Below, in pieces: positions 6,940 to 8,943 of a DNA stretch of 8,943 bases (position 1 is its first letter; each line of letters starts with the position of its first letter). The stretch is taken from contig JAEZSP010000048.1 in NCBI GenBank assembly GCA_023421735.1, positions 1 to 8,943 of the forward strand, in the 5' to 3' direction. The translations under genes and the position numbers were made by a program. The notes under the pieces were generated by a model. The model saw nothing but the letters and a program-made list of their open reading frames with translations, did not search any database and was not told where the DNA came from. Origin of the DNA: Bacillota bacterium (GTDB lineage Bacteria > Bacillota_A > Clostridia > Christensenellales > Aristaeellaceae).

Positions 6940-6968
6940 AGTTTAGCGCATGATTGCGCATCTGTCAA
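6940..6968 (-). promoter_or_regulatory. Promoter of pyrR-uraA
   Basis: On the minus strand a perfect TTGACA (6968-6963) is followed after 17 bases by TAAACT (6945-6940, 4 of 6 matches). The predicted start near 6933 gives a leader of about 115 bases containing the whole PyrR switch. The -35 box begins only 16 bases past the stop codon of the ClC gene. Confidence 0.85.
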
Positions 6969-6984
6969 GTCATATTTGTGTAAT

Positions 6985-8550
6985 TTATGTGTCAGCCGCG
7001 CTGCATAGCGCGGTGAGCATCCGGCTCGCCTCCTCTGGCACGGCGTTCGATGCGAGAAAAATCAAATAATCCCCGTTTAAAATCCGCGTTTCGGCATTGG
7101 GCACAAACGCCGCCTCCGCGCGGTTGATCTGCGCGATGATCGCACCCGCAGGAAGCACCACGTCACGCAGCCGCTTTCCTGCGATGACGCTTCCGAGCTC
7201 CACCGGGCATTCCACGATCGTTCCACTCTTCCCCTCCTCCGCATCCGCCCGCTTTTCCCCAATCATGCGCTCGAGGAGCACATCGTAAATCGGAGCGGCC
7301 TTCAGAACATCCGCGGTCAAAAGCGCGATAAAGGCCACGATCGCCAGCGGCAAAAAGTGCATGAGCGAGCCCGTCATCTCCGCCACCAGCAACACGCTCG
7401 AAACCGGCGCCTTGATCGCGCCCGCCATCACACCCGCCATGGCGCACACGCAAAATGCCGGGATGTATGCCGCCGGAGCGCCCAAATGTGAAAGCCCCAA
7501 TCCGAAAATCGCTCCCACAAGCGCACCCATCGAGAAGATCGGCATAAAGAGCCCGCCCGGGATGCCGCTGCCAAAGCACAGACACGTGAACGCAAATTTC
7601 ACCGCGAGCAAAACGAGCATCGCCCCGATCCCCGCACCCGCACCCTCCGCCAGCGTCACAAGTCCCTGTCCGCCGCCCAGCACGCCCGGCAACAAAAGGC
7701 CCAGCGGAATCGCGCAAAGTAGAGCTACGGCGGGCCGCGCAAACGCCGGTATTTTTTTGTATAACCCGCCAATTTGCAGCAGGCCGCGGTTCACCGCCCA
7801 TCCGATCAGTCCTGCAATCAGCCCCAAGGGGATCAGCAGCGCGTAATACGGAAGCGGAAGCTGCGCAATGTCGCCGTTGTTGAGAACGGGCTTCAGCCCG
7901 AAAAACACCTTCGAAACAACGTCAGCCGTTAGGGCCGCAGAGGCCGCGGCAATGAACACCTTGGGCGAAAATGACCGATGTACCTGTTCGAGCGCAAACA
8001 CCACGCCCGCAAGGGGCGCATTGAACGCCGTGGAAAGCCCTGCGGCCGCGCCCGCCGAGGTCAGCAGTCGCCGCTCGAGCGCGCCGTCCTTGGTGCTGCC
8101 TTCGATCGCCTGCGCACCCGCCGCGCCAATGGCGATGGATGTGCCGCCCTTTCCAAGCGATACGCCAAAAAACATCGCCCCGAGACCCGCCACAAAGCGC
8201 ACCAGGAGCACCGTATACCAGCGCATCCGCACGCCCAATCGCGCCACGGCCTCAACCTGCGGTATGCCGCTCCCCTTTGCATAGGGTTCAATTATCTCCA
8301 AACGATAGATCAAATAACCCACTGCGCACGCAAACAAAACCCACAGTGGGATGTACGCGGGATGTGCGCCCAAATATCGGTACACCCACAGCGCTTTTTC
8401 CATGCAAAAATCAATCCCACCGCGATAAAGCGCAGCCAGCAGCCCGGCGACAACGCCGACGAGCACCCCCTTATACGCAAGCCGCCACCTGAGGTGCCCC
8501 AAATCCGACAGCGCCTTTCGCGCCCGCGTCATGTCCATGCGCCCCCGCAC
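6985..8550 (-). CDS. ClC-family chloride channel/transporter with TrkA-C-like domain
   Basis: A 521-residue membrane protein of the ClC family, with the ClC core to about residue 420 and a C-terminal TrkA-C/RCK-C-like domain (about 443-500) that usually binds a small ligand. The anion-site motifs GSGIP (93-97) and GGLFMP (332-337) are present. The third motif, normally GREGP, reads GKGGT (133-137), so Gly135 replaces the gating glutamate (E. coli Glu148). FALEQVH (185-191) has Gln189 where exchangers have the internal proton glutamate (Glu203), and Leu396 sits where E. coli has Tyr445. This suggests an uncoupled channel rather than a proton exchanger; alignment was by eye. The given start is GTG at 8550 with no good ribosome binding site; ATG at 8538 (residue 5) or 8532 (residue 7) is equally possible and loses nothing of the domain. 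No gene on the same strand lies close upstream, and no intrinsic terminator follows. Confidence 0.93.
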   Translation of the reverse strand: MRGRMDMTRARKALSDLGHLRWRLAYKGVLVGVVAGLLAALYRGGIDFCMEKALWVYRYLGAHPAYIPLWVLFACAVGYLIYRLEIIEPYAKGSGIPQVEAVARLGVRMRWYTVLLVRFVAGLGAMFFGVSLGKGGTSIAIGAAGAQAIEGSTKDGALERRLLTSAGAAAGLSTAFNAPLAGVVFALEQVHRSFSPKVFIAAASAALTADVVSKVFFGLKPVLNNGDIAQLPLPYYALLIPLGLIAGLIGWAVNRGLLQIGGLYKKIPAFARPAVALLCAIPLGLLLPGVLGGGQGLVTLAEGAGAGIGAMLVLLAVKFAFTCLCFGSGIPGGLFMPIFSMGALVGAIFGLGLSHLGAPAAYIPAFCVCAMAGVMAGAIKAPVSSVLLVAEMTGSLMHFLPLAIVAFIALLTADVLKAAPIYDVLLERMIGEKRADAEEGKSGTIVECPVELGSVIAGKRLRDVVLPAGAIIAQINRAEAAFVPNAETRILNGDYLIFLASNAVPEEASRMLTALCSAADT

Positions 8551-8574
8551 CGCCTTCTCAAAGATCAGGCGAAT

Positions 8575-8583
8575 AGCATAACA
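8575..8583 (-). promoter_or_regulatory. Possible extended -10 promoter of the ClC gene
   Basis: The minus strand reads TGTTATGCT (8583-8575), an extended -10 element (TGn then TATGCT, 4 of 6 matches). No convincing -35 box is seen at normal spacing; TTCATT lies 16 bases upstream. It would start transcription near 8568, 18 to 30 bases before the candidate start codons. Weak evidence. Confidence 0.3.
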
Positions 8584-8727
8584 CCGGCACGTAAAGAATG
8601 AACTGCAAAAAAGACGTAGATGCCTATCCCATGCCGCCGAAAATCATTAAAATATTGCGCACATGGAGGATATCCGTATTCCATTGCGCGCAGATTCACG
8701 CCGATGTACATGAATATCCCGCCGAGC

Positions 8728-8765
8728 AAGTCCCAAGTCCCAAGTCCCAAGTCCCAAGTCCCAAG
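8728..8765. repeat. Tandem heptamer array, unit AAGTCCC
   Basis: Five perfect head-to-tail copies of AAGTCCC (8728-8762) are followed by a partial AAG, with unique sequence on both sides, so this array is complete in the window. A period of 7 would shift reading frame in each unit, so it is not a coding repeat. It lies 178 bp upstream of the ClC start. Confidence 0.95.
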
Positions 8766-8873
8766 CGATTGTACGCCTTTCTCCTTGCCTGTCTACCTTC
8801 CTGCGCATCATCCGCAAACTTTACATAGCGCGGCACGATGCAACGCAATGTGAACACCCATCCGCCCCTTTGC

Positions 8874-8943
8874 CCCCTGATCCCTGATCCCTGATCCCTG
8901 ATCCCTGATCCCTGATCCCTGATCCCTGATCCCTGAACCCTGA
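8874..8943. repeat. Tandem heptamer array, unit TCCCTGA
   Basis: Eight perfect copies of TCCCTGA (8881-8936) are bordered by a variant CCCCTGA on the left (8874-8880) and a variant ACCCTGA on the right (8937-8943), which is the end of the window. The array may continue. Variants at the edges with a uniform interior are typical of arrays that grow and shrink by slippage. It shares the TCCC core with the AAGTCCC array 108 bp away but is a different unit. Confidence 0.95.

Larger units (their letters stand above)
8551..8943. other. Gene-poor intergenic stretch with two repeat arrays
   Basis: These 393 bases contain no ORF with a credible start and ribosome binding site. The longest open stretch (minus strand, 8750-8565, 61 codons) begins with TTG inside the AAGTCCC array, lacks a ribosome binding site and resembles no family I know, although its last 20 codons are hydrophobic. 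A ribosome-binding-like AAGGAG on the minus strand near 8780-8786 is not followed by a start codon. The two heptamer arrays are listed separately. Confidence 0.7.

Noticed and set aside
6996..7013. Hairpin at the end of the ClC gene as its terminator
   Set aside because: It lies inside the coding sequence and is followed by mixed sequence without a T-tract.
8565..8750. Minus-strand 61-codon ORF ending in hydrophobic residues
   Set aside because: It starts with TTG inside the AAGTCCC array, has no ribosome binding site, and the array supplies its first codons; no family recognised.
8728..8943. Repeat arrays as a CRISPR
   Set aside because: Units are 7 bp with no spacers and no cas genes are present.

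Overview
The window is a GC-rich bacterial segment with every convincing gene on the minus strand. The use of PyrR-type RNA attenuation of a pyrimidine gene, strong GGAGG-type ribosome binding sites, intrinsic terminators with T-tracts and consensus housekeeping promoters all point to a Gram-positive Firmicute, most likely a GC-rich member of the Clostridia. That assignment is inference from gene content; no rRNA or other taxonomic marker is present. Both ends of the window lie inside short tandem repeat arrays, which is what one expects if the window is a contig that broke at repeats.

Reading along the minus strand from right to left: bases 8943-8551 hold no convincing gene but carry two heptanucleotide arrays (TCCCTGA and AAGTCCC). 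Next is a ClC-family anion channel/transporter with a C-terminal TrkA-C/RCK-C-like domain (8550-6985). It appears to lack both glutamates that couple chloride to proton transport in the well-studied exchangers. Sixteen bases after it begins the promoter of a pyrimidine unit: a PyrR-binding leader with a terminator/antiterminator switch (about 6933-6837), pyrR (6818-6270) and a uracil permease gene (6246-4867). A GNAT acetyltransferase gene (4788-4327) follows with its own promoter, a hairpin at the predicted 5' end of its transcript, and a good intrinsic terminator.

The left half is a complete, self-contained transcription unit. A consensus promoter (4144-4116) drives two full-length ABC exporter half-transporter genes that overlap by 4 bp (4084-2300 and 2303-522), then a small DsrE-family gene (502-161), ending in an 11-bp-stem terminator (139-103). 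The two ABC proteins are probably the halves of one heterodimeric exporter. An array of the 8-mer CCTTGGCC fills bases 1-35.

Functionally, the middle unit senses UMP/UTP through PyrR and adjusts uracil uptake, without pyrimidine biosynthesis genes beside it. The exporter unit has no recognisable substrate. The most interesting items are the ClC protein with its missing coupling residues, the compensated base pair in the PyrR-binding hairpin, and the three unrelated 7-8 bp tandem arrays in the intergenic DNA.
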